Below, piece after piece: positions 10,337 to 22,640 of a stretch of DNA of 64,000 nucleotides (position 1 is its first letter; every line of letters starts with the position of its first letter). The stretch covers positions 620,001 to 684,000 of the forward strand of contig JAPXFQ010001770.1 of the NCBI GenBank assembly GCA_028564705.1, read 5' to 3'. Position numbers and translations under genes: made by a program. The notes under the pieces were generated by a model, which did not search any database, was not told the DNA's origin, and was given only the letters and a program-made list of their open reading frames with translations. This stretch comes from Apricaphanius iberus (lineage: Eukaryota > Chordata > Actinopteri > Cyprinodontiformes > Aphaniidae).

Positions 10337-10854
10337 CAGTTTGCCACACTCGCTAGCCGGGTTTCGTTAGCCCGCCTCAGTGTTGGGGATGCGTGCCGAA
10401 AACTGATCCTGCTTCTCGCGATGTCTGAGACTTTGCGAGATTGAAGGACACCGGGTACGGTACACTGAACTTGCAAGTGGTATATTCTTCCTACAGGCAG
10501 TAGGGGCGGGCAAGAGCGTCTTCATTCGCCCTGTGATGAGTCATTTACCCATATAACGACTTATGAAGATGAGTAACTAACATGAAAACGTTGCCTGGTG
10601 TCTCTTTAACAAAAACCCACACATGGATACGCTGTTTACAGTCCAGCCGGGGGTTTGTTTGGGTTCCAAAAGTTGTGACTGGAGGTCCAAACCGCATTCG
10701 TGAGCATGCGCACTCGCAATACTGATATGGCTTATTATGCAGGACTGACCAGAGGTGATACATATTGCGCTAAATTTAACAGCAGAAAGCTTATAAAACA
10801 TTTGGCTTAGCATCATGTGAAAGACCAAGAGAAATGTTGTTCTTCAAAGGATAC

Positions 10855-10965
10855 AAGCGGCAGCCGATATAGTTCAATCAATACTCTGTATCGGCAGATA
10901 TCTAAAGCCCAAGTATTGAAATCGGTATCGGACAGAAAAAAAGTGGTATCAGAGCATCTCTAGTA
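10855..10965. mobile_element. Fragment of a hAT-like MITE (TATCGG family)
   Basis: 'ctgtatcggcagatatc', 'gaaatcggtatcgg' and 'aaaaaaagtggtatcagagcatctctagtac' match the end of the same MITE family seen at 35316-35678 and 59256-59557. The other end was not found. Confidence 0.5.
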
Positions 10966-13900
10966 CTGCGCTATGTTTGTTCACATTATTACAGAGTTGC
11001 GCTTGGGCATTAATATTAGATTGCTGTGGCAACATCGTCCACTCAGAAAAAATCCCAGAGAGCACATACTCACTCAGTACGTTAACAAGCAGCAAGAGAA
11101 AGTCAAATTATTCCTTTAGTCTGACTAATATCAGAGTTTTGAAATGCATGTACACACCTTAGTCTGGCTTGAATCGAACCCAACGGGAGCTTCAGGAACT
11201 CGACTAAGCTACTCAGATAATGCGATTGGGAATTGGAATTCTCTGCAACAAACTTCCCCACCCATACTCACGCACTCCCTCACGAAGTAAAGAAGACATG
11301 GAAGTGCAGCTCAGTAACAACATAGTTGCGGTATAAGAAGAATATGGCAGCTAAGATAAACATAAGCGCCCGATTAGTGCATGTTTGGACTGACGAAGAG
11401 ATGATGCATTGTGATTGTGCACATCCTACTTTAACTCTGTCTGCTTTACTCAAGCTAGCCTCTGTGTACTGCCTGAGTGCTGCTTGAAGCAACTGAGAGA
11501 TGTTGAGAGATTTCTCCACTCTGGGACCCAATTCAGGGTGGCGCCTAATACTGAAAGCTTGAACTTATGGTGGTTGTGGAAAACAGGTCATGACATCACA
11601 AAAAAAACAATTATGGTTCATCCACTTGTGGCTATTAATTTGAGTAGTTTTGAAAACCTTTCAATACAAACTTTAAATTTATTGTAAATTATAAATTTAG
11701 CCTGACAATGGCAGTAGCGTCATTATCAATGGGCTGTTTATGTGTTTAATAAATAGAGTGTCTTAACAACCTCCGTCAAAAAATGTAAGTAAACCATTTT
11801 CTGGGGGCAAATTTTCCTTGGGGGTCAAATCGACCACAAGGCAAACATTTCTTAATAATGTCTGAGGAGAAAAGGAGGGTTAAGTTGGTTAATTATGTAA
11901 CTTCCCATTAAAATACTCAGAAGTTTATTTTTGGACTGAGGGAAAATGTGGAGAGTTCTAGCTCTATAAATACTATTACAAGGCATTCAGAAGCATTTTT
12001 TCAACATATTATTAGCACAAAAATCGCTCTGATCATCATCAGTTAAACTATATGTAAAACGTCTGTAACAGCATTGCTACAACCTTTAAATCTTTTACAT
12101 CCAAACCAAGCTCACTGCCGTCTTGTTTGAAGCCCTGTTCCCCACGGTGTTCCCATACCATCACACTTCATACTGTTCCCATTAGAGACCACAAAGACAT
12201 GAAAGGGAGCTTATAATGTTATATAGATACAGTACACGTCCAGCCTTGGTTGGGTCCCCTCATCCACTGTATATATATGGCATTTGCTGCTTCCAGCTGC
12301 CTGCATTTACATCATTTAGTGTTTCTCTCCAGGGCACTTTAATACACCCAACCTCTCCCCTGGTAAACTTTACAATAGGATGTTGAAGGATACTCCTGGA
12401 CTGCCAAAGGAAATGAGAAGCACATGTGTGTGAATGTGGCTCTGCAGCGGTGCGACACCTCCCTCCCACCCCCCATACTCTCTCTTGTGATGCCGCGCTT
12501 AAGGGCTCTACAATGAGACTAATGGATTCCTTTTCTGGACAAAACTGGGTTAAGCACAGGAGCTATTGTTTTTATCTGTGTTATCCATGCACGCCGGTAT
12601 CTTATAGGGGTGTTAAGTCTTCCTTCACTACACATTTTCTTCAGAGGCAGTCTCCTTCCACACTGCATTGTGTCTCCATTAAAATGTGATAATCTCCATC
12701 AAGCATTTTAAATGCAGCCAAACTGACTCCAGTTGACCCTGCGTTCAGCGGAGAGGGGAAAAAGAGGAAATGTATGGCCTCGATTACGACTGTGCTTCTC
12801 GTTCAGCAGATCCTTGTGTTTCTTATTCACACGCAGCCAGCCACCATTAGTACATATAAATAATGTAAGGCCCTCCATTCTTCCTGTGTGTGTGTGTGTT
12901 TATATATATATATATATATGTTTCCCCTCCAACTCTCTGCTTCACTAAGTGCCTGCATGGAAGCCTTGTCCTCCTCCTTGCCATGTTCTCCATAGATCAG
13001 ATTTATTTTAAGTCTTTATAGCGCCACGTTCTCCGCAGCGTCATGTTCGACGCACGTGGGGATGTTTTTAATTGTATCATGTGAAGTGGAGCTGGAGACA
13101 GTGGGGACCGTGTCAAGTTGTGTTAATATTTAATCCGCTCTCACTTTAGTGCCTTCATGATCCACTGTAGTGTGAAGGGAGCAGGATGAGGAAGCAACGT
13201 TGCAAGATGCGTGAAGATATGATCAAGGCCATCGTGGCTAATAGAGGTGGTCTCTTTCAGGACGTTGTGTTGTGGGAAGCTGGTGTCTCTCTTTAGTGGT
13301 GAGGCCACACGGCGACGTGCGGAATATGATGGCAGCTTACAGTAATCCACTTATTTCAGATGATGTTAACATAAACAAGGACAGAGATGAACCGTTGCAT
13401 GTGTGTCTGGGATAAACATAAGCATATGGTTTTAACCTGGGTTTTGTGTGTCTGCTTGTGTTTGGAGGAAGAGAGGGAGGGAGGGAGAAATAGGAACGGA
13501 TGGAGGGACGAGGGAGGCCTTTTCACTTCCTCTGTGTGCACGTCACGTCTGCTTTGCCAGAGCTCAATTATAGGACTGATACTCGGAGAGGAAACTTCAT
13601 CATGTAGTACAGATGTCTTCACTAGAGGATAAAAAAGGGAGGCGACGCATGTTGTCATTTAAAATGACATGGTCGCTGTTTGTTCAAAACAGACAAAATG
13701 AAAAACAGTTGGACTGTTGGATTCACAATTCCCACCCACACCCACTTAAAAGACTGAAACCAAGTTGTTCGTATGGGATAAAAAAGTCACCTTAATCAAA
13801 GCAGAAACCCTTTACAAAGATGGGAACTAGGGAAAAAAAAGGTACTATACTGGTTCAAAAAAAGAAAGAAAACTAACACACAAAAACTACATTTTGTTTT

Positions 13901-14089
13901 AAATTCTGGCTAATTCTGTTTTATTTAAATCAGGTTTTTTTCCCCTGAAGGAAAGGTGGAGCTGAAATGTATAGTAGTTGTTCTACAGTCCAAAACTTGT
14001 GGCTATGATACATGTACCCACGAGCAAGGCATTTTGAATGATTAGCATAGAACAAGGTCAGCCTTCTATCATCCAAAGAACATTTATAG
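10966..14089. other. Non-coding DNA downstream of dach1
   Basis: No gene recognised. Near 11819-11880 there is a GGGTCAA motif and 'aggagggttaa', perhaps a MITE end. Roughly 12240-13350 is less repetitive and of balanced composition and could hold conserved non-coding DNA; this is inferred from texture only. Confidence 0.45.
12885..12919. repeat. (GT)n(TA)n microsatellite
   Basis: A (GT) run passes directly into a (TA) run. Confidence 0.85.
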
Positions 14090-14575
14090 GATTAAAAAAC
14101 TATTCTCGCAATGGGACCTTGAAAAACTCATGCTCGCGTTTATCTTTAGTTGGCCTGATTACTGCACAGGTCTGCCTAAAGAGTCAATCAAACAGCTGCA
14201 GCTGATCCAGAACGCTGTTGCATGGGAGCAACAGCTACAACACCTCTACTTTCCTGGTCCTCACTAGGACCAGAAAAGTAGAGCACATCACCTTGGTTCT
14301 AAAGTCCTTACACTGGCTCCCTGTAGCTCAGAGAACAGACTTCAAAATACTTTTACTAGTTTGTAAATCAATGAATGGCTTAACACCAAAGTATGTTGAA
14401 GATCTGTTGTCACGATACCCACCACCCAGACCCTTCAGGTCTTCCAACTTTAGTCTACTAATCATCCATAGAATAAGAACCAAACATGGACAAGAAGCAT
14501 TCGGTTTCTATGTTCTCCCTGGAACAAGCTTCCAGACCACTGCAAAGCTGATCAAACACTGAGTTCCTCAAAGCT
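14090..14575 (+). pseudogene. LINE (non-LTR retrotransposon) RT C-terminal remnant
   Basis: The plus strand encodes the familiar end of the ORF2 protein of fish L2/CR1-like LINEs. PDYCTGLPKESIKQLQLIQNA is followed, after a rearranged stretch, by LTRTRKVEHITLVLKSLHW, LPVAQRTDFKILLLVCKSMN and GLTPKYVEDLLSRYPPPRPF. The RT catalytic box, endonuclease and 5' part are missing, consistent with 5' truncation. Between LIQNA and LTRTRK an extra segment containing two hairpins is inserted (14214-14283), which disrupts the frame. Confidence 0.88.
14214..14283. repeat. Two adjacent hairpins inside the LINE remnant
   Basis: GCTGTTGC at 14214-14221 pairs exactly with GCAACAGC at 14228-14235 (6-base loop). 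Then CTCTACTTTCCTGGTCCT at 14244-14261 pairs with 14266-14283 across the loop CACT, with one mismatch in 18. The right arm of the second is ordinary LINE coding sequence and the left arm is its inverted copy, suggesting local inverted duplication. Confidence 0.85.
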
Positions 14576-14689
14576 AAAACTCATCCATTTAGTCCTTTGA
14601 GTAAATGATTAATGTTAGCTGGAATGTCATATGTTTTTAAATATATCATATGTTTTGTCTCTATACCACGTAAAACACTCACCAAGAGC

Positions 14690-15130
14690 TCGTAGGGATG
14701 CTCTTGCATGCTGGCTCTCACTCCACCGACTGCTTTACCCCCAGTATAGCTGCTAATTTCCACATGGTCAGATTTATAGAGGTTTTCTCAGCATTTAATG
14801 CTTATTCCTTTGTCCTGGAGTGTACAGCCCACTGTCTCTTTCTTCTTCTGCAGTTGTAGTCCAATTAGTGTCTTTACACAAAAACTAAAGTAACTTTTGC
14901 TGCCGTTCGAAAATCAGTGTTTTCTCTGCATCAAAATTTGTCTTTAAAATTCGCAAACATCATATCTTTGATCCAAGGCGCATGTCAAACGGGATCAAAA
15001 AATAACTTTTATCACTCCATTGACACTCATTCATTTTTTTTGGCAGTAGGGGACCCATGGACCGGAAGGAGAAGGGCGTTAGGCTCCCCATGCATACTTG
15101 GTTCCACCCCTCGAGTTTGGCCCTTTCCGT
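14690..15130 (+). repeat. Unclassified dispersed repeat, copy A
   Basis: Shares extended similarity with 40690-41075 in the same orientation. Shared landmarks are 'cagttgtagtcca', 'taaagtaacttttg', 'ctttgcatcaaaat' (or a close variant), 'tcaaacgggatca' and 'taggggacccat', in the same order and spacing. No coding frame and no obvious terminal repeats. The family is not recognised. Confidence 0.7.
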
Positions 15131-16439
15131 TACTCGTGGCCATACCCTTAATCTTAATAGATTAGTGTCTGGAATTTTCCAGGCTAGTTAAACTCTGTAT
15201 TCTCACTTCTTTTTAGTGTAAAACATTTCTACAATACTACTTAATTTCTACTGAAATCAGTTCAGTTCATTTCAGTACAATTTAAATAATCCAATTAATT
15301 TCTGTTCTTTCAGTTCCTGTCTCCTGAATTCATTTCAGCTGACAACAACACAGTTCAAATACATTTAGCTTGGTTTAATTCAGTTCAATAAAATTCAGTA
15401 TTGCTTATTCCAATTCAGTGCATCAGTGTAGCATGAAAACTGTCTTTGTACTTAATAAACTCTTAAAAATGAATCAGAATTAACAAATTCTGAAAGTATA
15501 GTCCTTCTTATATAAATAATATATAAATAATTAAATACATTTAGACTTGACTAAAAAGCATTAAACTTAACATTGTGTTAAACAGAACTGAATCAAATTG
15601 AACATTTACACAATACTAAAAATAAATAAATAAATAAATCAATAAATTAATAAAAACAATTCGGTATACTTATTTTAGCCAAATTCAGTTCAGTTTCAAA
15701 TTCAGTTCAAAGTGTGATCAAGTTGACTGGAACAGTGTATTTAAGTCCTGTTCTTCAAGGCACACTGCCCAGTATGTTTTAGATGTTATAGAAGGTAAAC
15801 TTCTAAAACATACAGGGCAGTATGCCATGTGAACCAGGGTTGGTCCTCAAGTTTGATTCAGTTTAATACAATTTAGATATATTTAAATAAACTAAATTAA
15901 TGAATTAATAAAATGAATCTAATTTGGAATGCTTGTCTGTCTATAAGAGTAAAACTTCAGTTGGAAGTAAATCATTTTAATATGTATTGATTCTCATTCA
16001 GTATCATATCTTAAGTAAATACAAGCTGAAAGGGACTACTGATGACAGGCTAATTTCAGTCTGTATAAAGAGTATAAAACACAACCACACTCCGAAACCT
16101 TAAAAAATAAATAAAAATGCTGAAAACATCAATGTAAAGCTCCACAACAATAAAATAATTATAAAAAAAATCAAAATAAGATTTAAATTAGTAAAAATAA
16201 AAGACACTTGGTGAGCATGGGAAGAAAGCAAAAAGATTAGCTTCAAAATGGCTTGTAAAGAAAAAAAAATGTAATTCTGTAAATGCAAAAACACAAAGCA
16301 TACATCACTGAGCATCACAAATACGCAAAAGTAGGAAATGACAGGAATTAAAAACACTCAATAAGAGACAAAAAAACCTCTATATTATTTTAAACTTCAT
16401 ACGTACATACATCTAAAATTTAGTTGATCATTGATTGGG
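15131..16439. other. AT-rich DNA with recurrent TTCAGTTCA motifs
   Basis: No gene. About 15240-15720 carries many scattered copies of TTCAGTTCA or AATTCAGT, probably an old degenerate tandem array. The inverted repeat at 15759-15826 is listed separately. 16090-16380 is A-rich. Confidence 0.5.
15759..15826. repeat. Inverted repeat, 25-bp arms (MITE-like)
   Basis: Arms 15759-15783 and 15802-15826 are complementary at 23 of 25 positions, with an 18-base loop. The core 'actgccc..tatgttttaga' resembles a motif common in short fish DNA transposons. Confidence 0.8.
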
Positions 16440-17984
16440 TTTATGGTTTTTACACCTCGAGGTCAGCGTGTCCCACGATAAGAGCCTTGAACCATAGCGC
16501 TGGATGAATTAATCTGTAACAATAACTTGTAAACAATAATACTCTTTCAGTGAGCCATTCAGCTCCATCATAGTAAACCTCTTTTATAACCCAGACAGCT
16601 CTATAAAGTGCTTTAGGCATCATTTGGCACAGCCATCGTTAGTCAGTCCCTTTGTGTTGATCTGAATAAACCAGGCGGATGGTGATTTTGCGCAGACACC
16701 AGCCCAGATCTATTTTACACTGTTTCATTTCAATCATGACACAAGCAGCGTACACACTCCACCAACAATGGCCGTGTTTTGCTTTAATTTGATTAGGTTT
16801 TGTCTCAGCGAATGCCAAGCCCTGTTTTGCCTCAAGAACATATCTCTTAATCACGTTCCATCCAGGCTGTGTCTTTCATCTAAATCTCAAAGCCGTGGCT
16901 CACACCCAACTTTATTTCGCTGAAAGGTAGAGAGAAAAAAAATAAATAAATACGCACACGCAGACACACTTATACACACAACAGCACATCTAGCAAGAGG
17001 GAATACAACGACGAAAGCCTACCTCTCATCTCTGTCACATGAAATGATGTTTTGTGTTTAGCCGTGTGCACTATAAAACGTGTGTGCATGTGTGTGTCTG
17101 CAGGGCTCAGATCCATGTTGTTTGGTTTGCTTCTCCATTAAGAGAGCTGTAAAGGAGAGCGAACAGATGGCTGCTGGCCCGTTCTGTCCTGCATCCTCTC
17201 ACAACTGCCACACTTCCTGTGCGTCCATTAATCTTCCCTCACCAGTCCTGCAGCACAACTTTATTAAAACAACTCAGGAGAGAGGGAACAACAAGCCCGC
17301 GCAGCTGTCAGGAGCCAAAGACAGACCCATTCGTCCACAGAAGAACGGCCTCGGATTCCTGAGACGCATCTGTAAAACAGCTCGAGCGGAATACGCCTGG
17401 CTTTGAAGCAAGCCCGGTCATCATTGCAGTAAATGCTCATTAGGACATTAGTATAGCCACAGACTCCGTGGAGATAATTTTTCCGACTTAAATATGAGAA
17501 GAACAAGATCAATAGCAGGGGACTCATGTGAGTGATTGACAAAAAGTAGTGCCTAATTTTAGATATGAAGGGAAAAGATGAATGGTTTTCAATCATTTTT
17601 TTCTATTAAAAGGGTATCAGACCCCACAGCCTTTTTTGGTACACACAGGAACAAAATTATAAATTTTGGGATTCAATAATTGAACCCTTTTGAAGATTGT
17701 TTGACATTTCATGAGCACAATATCAGACTTTAGTCCTCCATCTGTCTTGTGACCTTCTGGTTGCGGCTGTGTTTAACTTCTGTGCACAGATTAGAAATGT
17801 GAACACTGATTAGTTGAATGTGATGATATGAGCAGGAATTGCTTAGGTTTAGATGGGTGACAGATAGATCTCTGTGGAATCTGTATTCTAGTATAGCAAA
17901 ATTAAGATACAAAGGCAACCATTTAGTTTTTCTTCATTTGCTGACTTATTGGTGTAATGAAATCTCCTTAACACTTACACTGTA
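16440..17984. other. Non-repetitive non-coding DNA, possible conserved elements
   Basis: Little obvious repeat. It shows balanced composition with embedded TAAT and ATTA motifs, for example 16660-16870 and 17130-17470. Open frames here do not resemble exons of a known protein. It may hold regulatory DNA of the dach1 flank; this is inferred from texture and from the known regulatory richness of the DACH1 region. Confidence 0.35.
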
Positions 17985-18385
17985 TATAAGCCTGAAAATG
18001 CCACCTCCAAAGGGACGAATTGTAATGGGAGCATCATGGAAAAGGGTTTTCTTTATTTGGGAATATGGTCATAGTTGATAGGAAGTAGGATGGCGGTAAA
18101 CACAGGACAATTCTGGAAGAATTTTTAGTAGAGGCTAAAAAAGACTTTAGACTCGGTCAAGGTTCACCCTCAGGCAGGAAAATAACCCTAAATATATAGT
18201 CAAAGTCTATATAGTTTATGGTAGAATAGGTTAGACCAGAGCTCACTGATGTGTGATTGTGCAGACCTACAGTAAATTAATGAGTCAAAGTTTTGACCTA
18301 AATCAAATTGAAAGTCCATGTAAGAAATGTGGCTGAATTATAAATTATAAAAAACCTTAAAAAAAAAGAAAAAAAAGCCCTGAAA
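17985..18385 (+). mobile_element. Tc1-like transposon remnant
   Basis: Follows the central part of a fish Tc1-like transposase gene at nucleotide level: 'gggagcatcatgg', 'ggacaattctggaagaa', 'aaagactttagactcgg', 'aggttcaccctcaggcaggaaaataaccctaaa'. The last corresponds to the QQDNDPKH region with changes. Many stops; no terminal repeats found. Confidence 0.75.
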
Positions 18386-18675
18386 CATTTGCCTTATGAT
18401 AAAGCCCTATAACGAAATCTAAAGTCTGTCACATAAAATCAAGAATCACAGGAATTATGTGAAGCTTAAAGCGCTCATGGCGCCATTTACCATATAATTA
18501 ATCAGAATCGTCATATACAATATAACTGATCCACAATAAACATTCACTCTGACTGCAGCTGGGTGGACAGGCAGCTGCACTACGAGGACTGGCCGCTTGC
18601 TGTGACCCCTCTAGAAGAGGGAGAGGAGCCCGCAGCAGCACCACAGCAGAAGAGTGAAGATATGTGCTTCACATC

Positions 18676-19817
18676 TAGGGCTGGACGATATAGAAAAAAA
18701 GCATATCGATAAAAAAATGGTCATATTGATCGATATTGTTAATTATCAATAAAAAAATCACATAATGTAAAAAATATATTTTGAGTGCCTCCCCAGTCAT
18801 TTTGTTATTCTTCAATGAAATAATTTAACAAAGAATTAAATTAATTACATTTTCAAACATGAAAATCATAAGTAAGTTTGTAAGACACAGAAACAAACCA
18901 AGAGACCGGAGTAACATCAATAAATACAAAGAAAAGTAATATAATTAACCATTATATTATATATTTTTTAATCATGTTAGTAATTTAAATTAAAGGCTTA
19001 TTTTTGTGCTTTTTAACCTTTTAAACATTTTATGACACTTTATAATATCAATGCCTGAAACCCTTGGTTTAGTTTGTCAGTAAAGCTTATTCAAATTCAC
19101 TTCAGCTCTTCAGATGTTGGCTAAAGCTAAAGCTAACTAGCTACTCACCAATGTTGATGGAGCCCAGAACACGGCAGATCTATCCAACCCCTGTTGTGTT
19201 TTTTAAATAGTTTATTTTGCTTCTGAGAACCGGGAGTAGAACCGAGGGGAGATTTTAACAGCCACAGATTTTAGCAACGTGACGCGACCTTGTTAAGTTT
19301 CCTGTGTATCTCTGTAAGAGATTCGCAGCGAGCTGGAGAAGGGAGTCCTGCTTAAAACAGCTGATTGTAGTTTTATATTTCGTTCATTATTGCTAGGTTT
19401 AGTGTTTTAGTGCGTTGAGGATCGGTTCAAAACGGGACGTAACCTTTACCGGAGCCACTGCAACATTTATCCGGGATAACGTCCTCCGCTGCTGCCTTGT
19501 TGTGACGTCTGAGTGCGGCGAAGCTACGCTGAAGGTTCGCTTAGGGACTATTAAAAAAATCTGTTTCAGCTCAAATCATGTAATCCTTTTTGTGCTTTGA
19601 AAGGAGAGAGGGTGGCTGACGGAGCTGCGTGGGTCATTGTCAATGATTCGCTTGGAATAAATAATGATTGTTGTATTAGGCTGCCTGATAGGGTATAATG
19701 AAAAAATGAGGGGAGACTTTTTTTTTCTATTGAACTTTTTTATAAACCCCGTTTTTTCTATGGCACCACACGTCTATCAATCGATATATATTGCCATCGA
19801 ATTATCGTCCAGCCCTT
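18676..19817. mobile_element. hAT-type transposon with perfect 8-bp target duplication
   Basis: The element starts TAGGGCTGGACGATA and ends TATCGTCCAGCCCTT in inverted orientation, after a longer AT-rich subterminal zone with more ATCGAT motifs. It is flanked on both sides by the identical octamer TTCACATC (18668-18675 and 19818-19825), the duplication size of hAT transposons. At 1142 bp it is too short for an intact transposase and its internal frames (61 codons or fewer inside it) encode nothing recognisable. It is a non-autonomous copy, and the intact duplication suggests a fairly recent insertion. Confidence 0.9.
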
Positions 19818-19825
19818 TTCACATC

Positions 19826-22219
19826 AGTCTCCAAGAGTCTCCAATAAGACCAAAAAAAGTCACAAATTTATTTCTGCTAAATGTTGCTAAAAATAGCAAC
19901 AAATTCGCCAAATTTGCAACACTAGAGGAGGCACCTGTACTACCAATGACATCAGAACAAAATGGCGAGGGGGTAACGAGCTGAACACACTGTCATGAAA
20001 ACAAACTATTCGCCTCACTGCTGTAAAAGCCAAGTTTATATTTTTTCGTCTACCTTTAAAGGGATTAACACAGCGCCATTATCCTTTGACACAAGCCACC
20101 TACGCAAGTTGGTAGGAGTAAAGTCCGATTTTCTAACTATCCGTGTGTTTGGTCAGCTGTCACCTTCGTTTCACCAGAACGTTGCTCTATAGTCGCTTTA
20201 GTTAGTAGTCAATGCAGCATTTGGGCACTACATGATTTATATTGCAAGGACAGTTTATCTAATATGGTCTTTTTGGCGATTTTAAACAAACGGATGGGTA
20301 GAGAAACAACAAAACAGAGGGCTATGTTTATTTTCATGTGTTTTTTAGAGAATTCTATGCACTGCACTTGTAGTACAAAGCTTTAAAGCTTAAACAGGAC
20401 TTATTTTATGTCGATCATTGGTCATTGAGGGGGAAATGCATTCACAAGCTGAAGGAAAAAAACTCAGAAATGACACTGCAACGGTAGGTAGACCTGCCAT
20501 GAAAAGTTAGCACACCCTGTTGTCCTGGACGGGAATTGCTTTGCAACAATGAAAACCAACAGACAAAGGAGAGACAGAAAATTAGTAGTATAAACCAAAA
20601 AACTTGTCTGTCAATACATCTGTGTCTGGGTGCAAACTTGCAGACAGAGAAGTATAAACTAGGCTAGGTAAGGATTATGAGTTGAACCGGGCCCACCAAA
20701 ATATTAGGTAAGATGTATATTTGTAAATTTCTTTGTTTTACTGTAAACAAATTGATGTTACGAACACTTTAAACAATTAAATTCAATTTTGTTTATATAG
20801 CACCAATTCACAACAAATGTCATCTCAAGGCACTTTACAGCAGAAGTCATTTCAATACATATATACAAACATTCTAAAAGAACAACAATTACTTGTTTGG
20901 TGAATTATTTTGAAGCAAATTTGAACAACCCCCCCCCCCAAAAAAAAAAAAAAAATAAAAAAAAACATCTCTGCTGATTCTGTAATCATACAAGGCCTTG
21001 TTTTCACTTCTTGGTAAATTGTTCTCACTGGGTGAAAAAAACTACACTATTTTTTTTTTCCTGTTGAAATTTAAATGCTGAGTTCTGTCATTCTGTCATG
21101 AGAAATACTTTTAGAGCAAAGCTCTATTTGGTCCTGCACTCTGTGCCCATTACAGTCAGTGGGCAAATTGAAAAATCAATTTCAATTTAAATTATTGGAA
21201 TAAAGAACTCTACAAGCCCGAGATGAAAAAAAGAAAAACTCCCTTCTTCTAGATCCCCTTTAATTGGAAAGTCATTTCTTCAGGGTATTCTAATGGTTCT
21301 AAGAGAAGATTGCAAAATAAAGTTGATGAGCTGGTGGGGGGGGGGGTTAATAGCGTGTGCTTGTGTGTTTGTGTGTATTGCACTGACCCTGTGTGTTTTA
21401 TTTGCTCTTCCACACAGCTCTCTATCTTGCTCCCCCCCTTCCCTCATGACAGAAGCACTAAATGAAGACTAATCCAGCGGGCTCAAAAACACTCACACAT
21501 ACACTCCCTCACGCCTGTGGTCACTCTTTTCTCATCCCACTGCTATCTGAAGGGAGTGTCGTGGGCTCCTGGGTCAAACTAAATTAACCATCCAGCTATC
21601 TCACAATGGTAAAAATGTAATTGAGTTAATATAGCCAACCCCAGTGATTTGGATGCCATGAATGATTCTGCATGAAATAATTCGGATTCCACTTCAAATT
21701 TAAAGTCGGATGTTGTTTTGATAGAAGAAGTCACGACAATGTTTCAATAAGCTTTGGTCTCCCAATAGATTAAAAGAAAAGACAACATGACGACTGCAAG
21801 AGTAGCAATTGATACTGGATTTTTACTCAGCAGGTCATGTAACTCAATTATAAAGTCTACCATCTAAAAAATTTTATATATTTTCTAACTGTTTAGCTAT
21901 GGTGTGATCAATAGTTATCTAACTCGATAAAAGTTTCCCTTAAAACAAAACAATATCTCCACTACATTCCCTGTACATGTCTCTGATACAATATGTCATT
22001 TTAGTCTGGAAAAGGTTACAAAGCCATTTCAAAGGCTTGGGGATTCCAGTGAGCCATAGTGTGCCATGGTGAGCCATTAATCGCGAAGGGAGAAAAGCAG
22101 CAACAAAAGTAAAGCTTCTTGGGAATCACCCTCCAAAATGAATCCAAGACAGCATGGACAACTCACCCAGGAGGTAATAAAAGAAACACAACAATTGGGT
22201 ATCTGAGTTACCTTAATTA
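19826..22219. other. Non-coding DNA with a short dispersed repeat
   Basis: No gene recognised. 20776-20845 is listed separately. A C-run followed by an A-rich stretch (about 20931-20965) and a G-run (about 21336-21347) are simple repeats. 21380-21720 looks non-repetitive. Confidence 0.45.
20776..20845 (+). repeat. Common fish dispersed repeat fragment
   Basis: 'attcaattttgtttatatag' followed by 'caccaattcacaacaaatg' and 'tcatctcaaggcactttaca' is a recurring fish interspersed repeat motif. Only this core is present. Confidence 0.6.
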
Positions 22220-22640
22220 ATTTCATATGCATGAATCAACACAAACATAGGGACTGGGTAATAATGGCATCCATTGGAGAGTTCCAAGGCAAAAACCATT
22301 CCTGACCTAGAAGAACAGAATGGCTAATCTTACATTTATCAAAAACTATATCTTTATTCTCCCCAAAGCATTTTTGGAAAATAGTTTGTGGACTGATGAA
22401 ACAATCTCTTGAAAAGCTATCATAATATTACATCTAACTGAAAGTCAAACCAAGTGATGGCCTAGGACTCCCATGGTGGATGGATTAGAAGTAATTCAGG
22501 AATTTGTCTTAGTAGCGAAGAAATCCTGAAGGACAATCTCCAGACTATCAGTTAGTAAAAGCCTAAGTGTAACTGGAATATGCTGCAGTTTGTTTGATGA
22601 TCTGAAACATATGTGTGCGGCAAAAAGAGCAAGAACAATA
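22220..22640 (+). mobile_element. Tc1-like transposon remnant, second family
   Basis: 'agttccaaggcaaaaaccattcctga', 'gtttgtggactgatgaaaca' (W-T-D-E-T region including the first catalytic Asp), 'ccatggtggatgg' and 'gaaatcctgaaggacaatctcc' follow the order of a fish Tc1-like transposase gene. It is badly mutated with no open frame. Confidence 0.7.
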
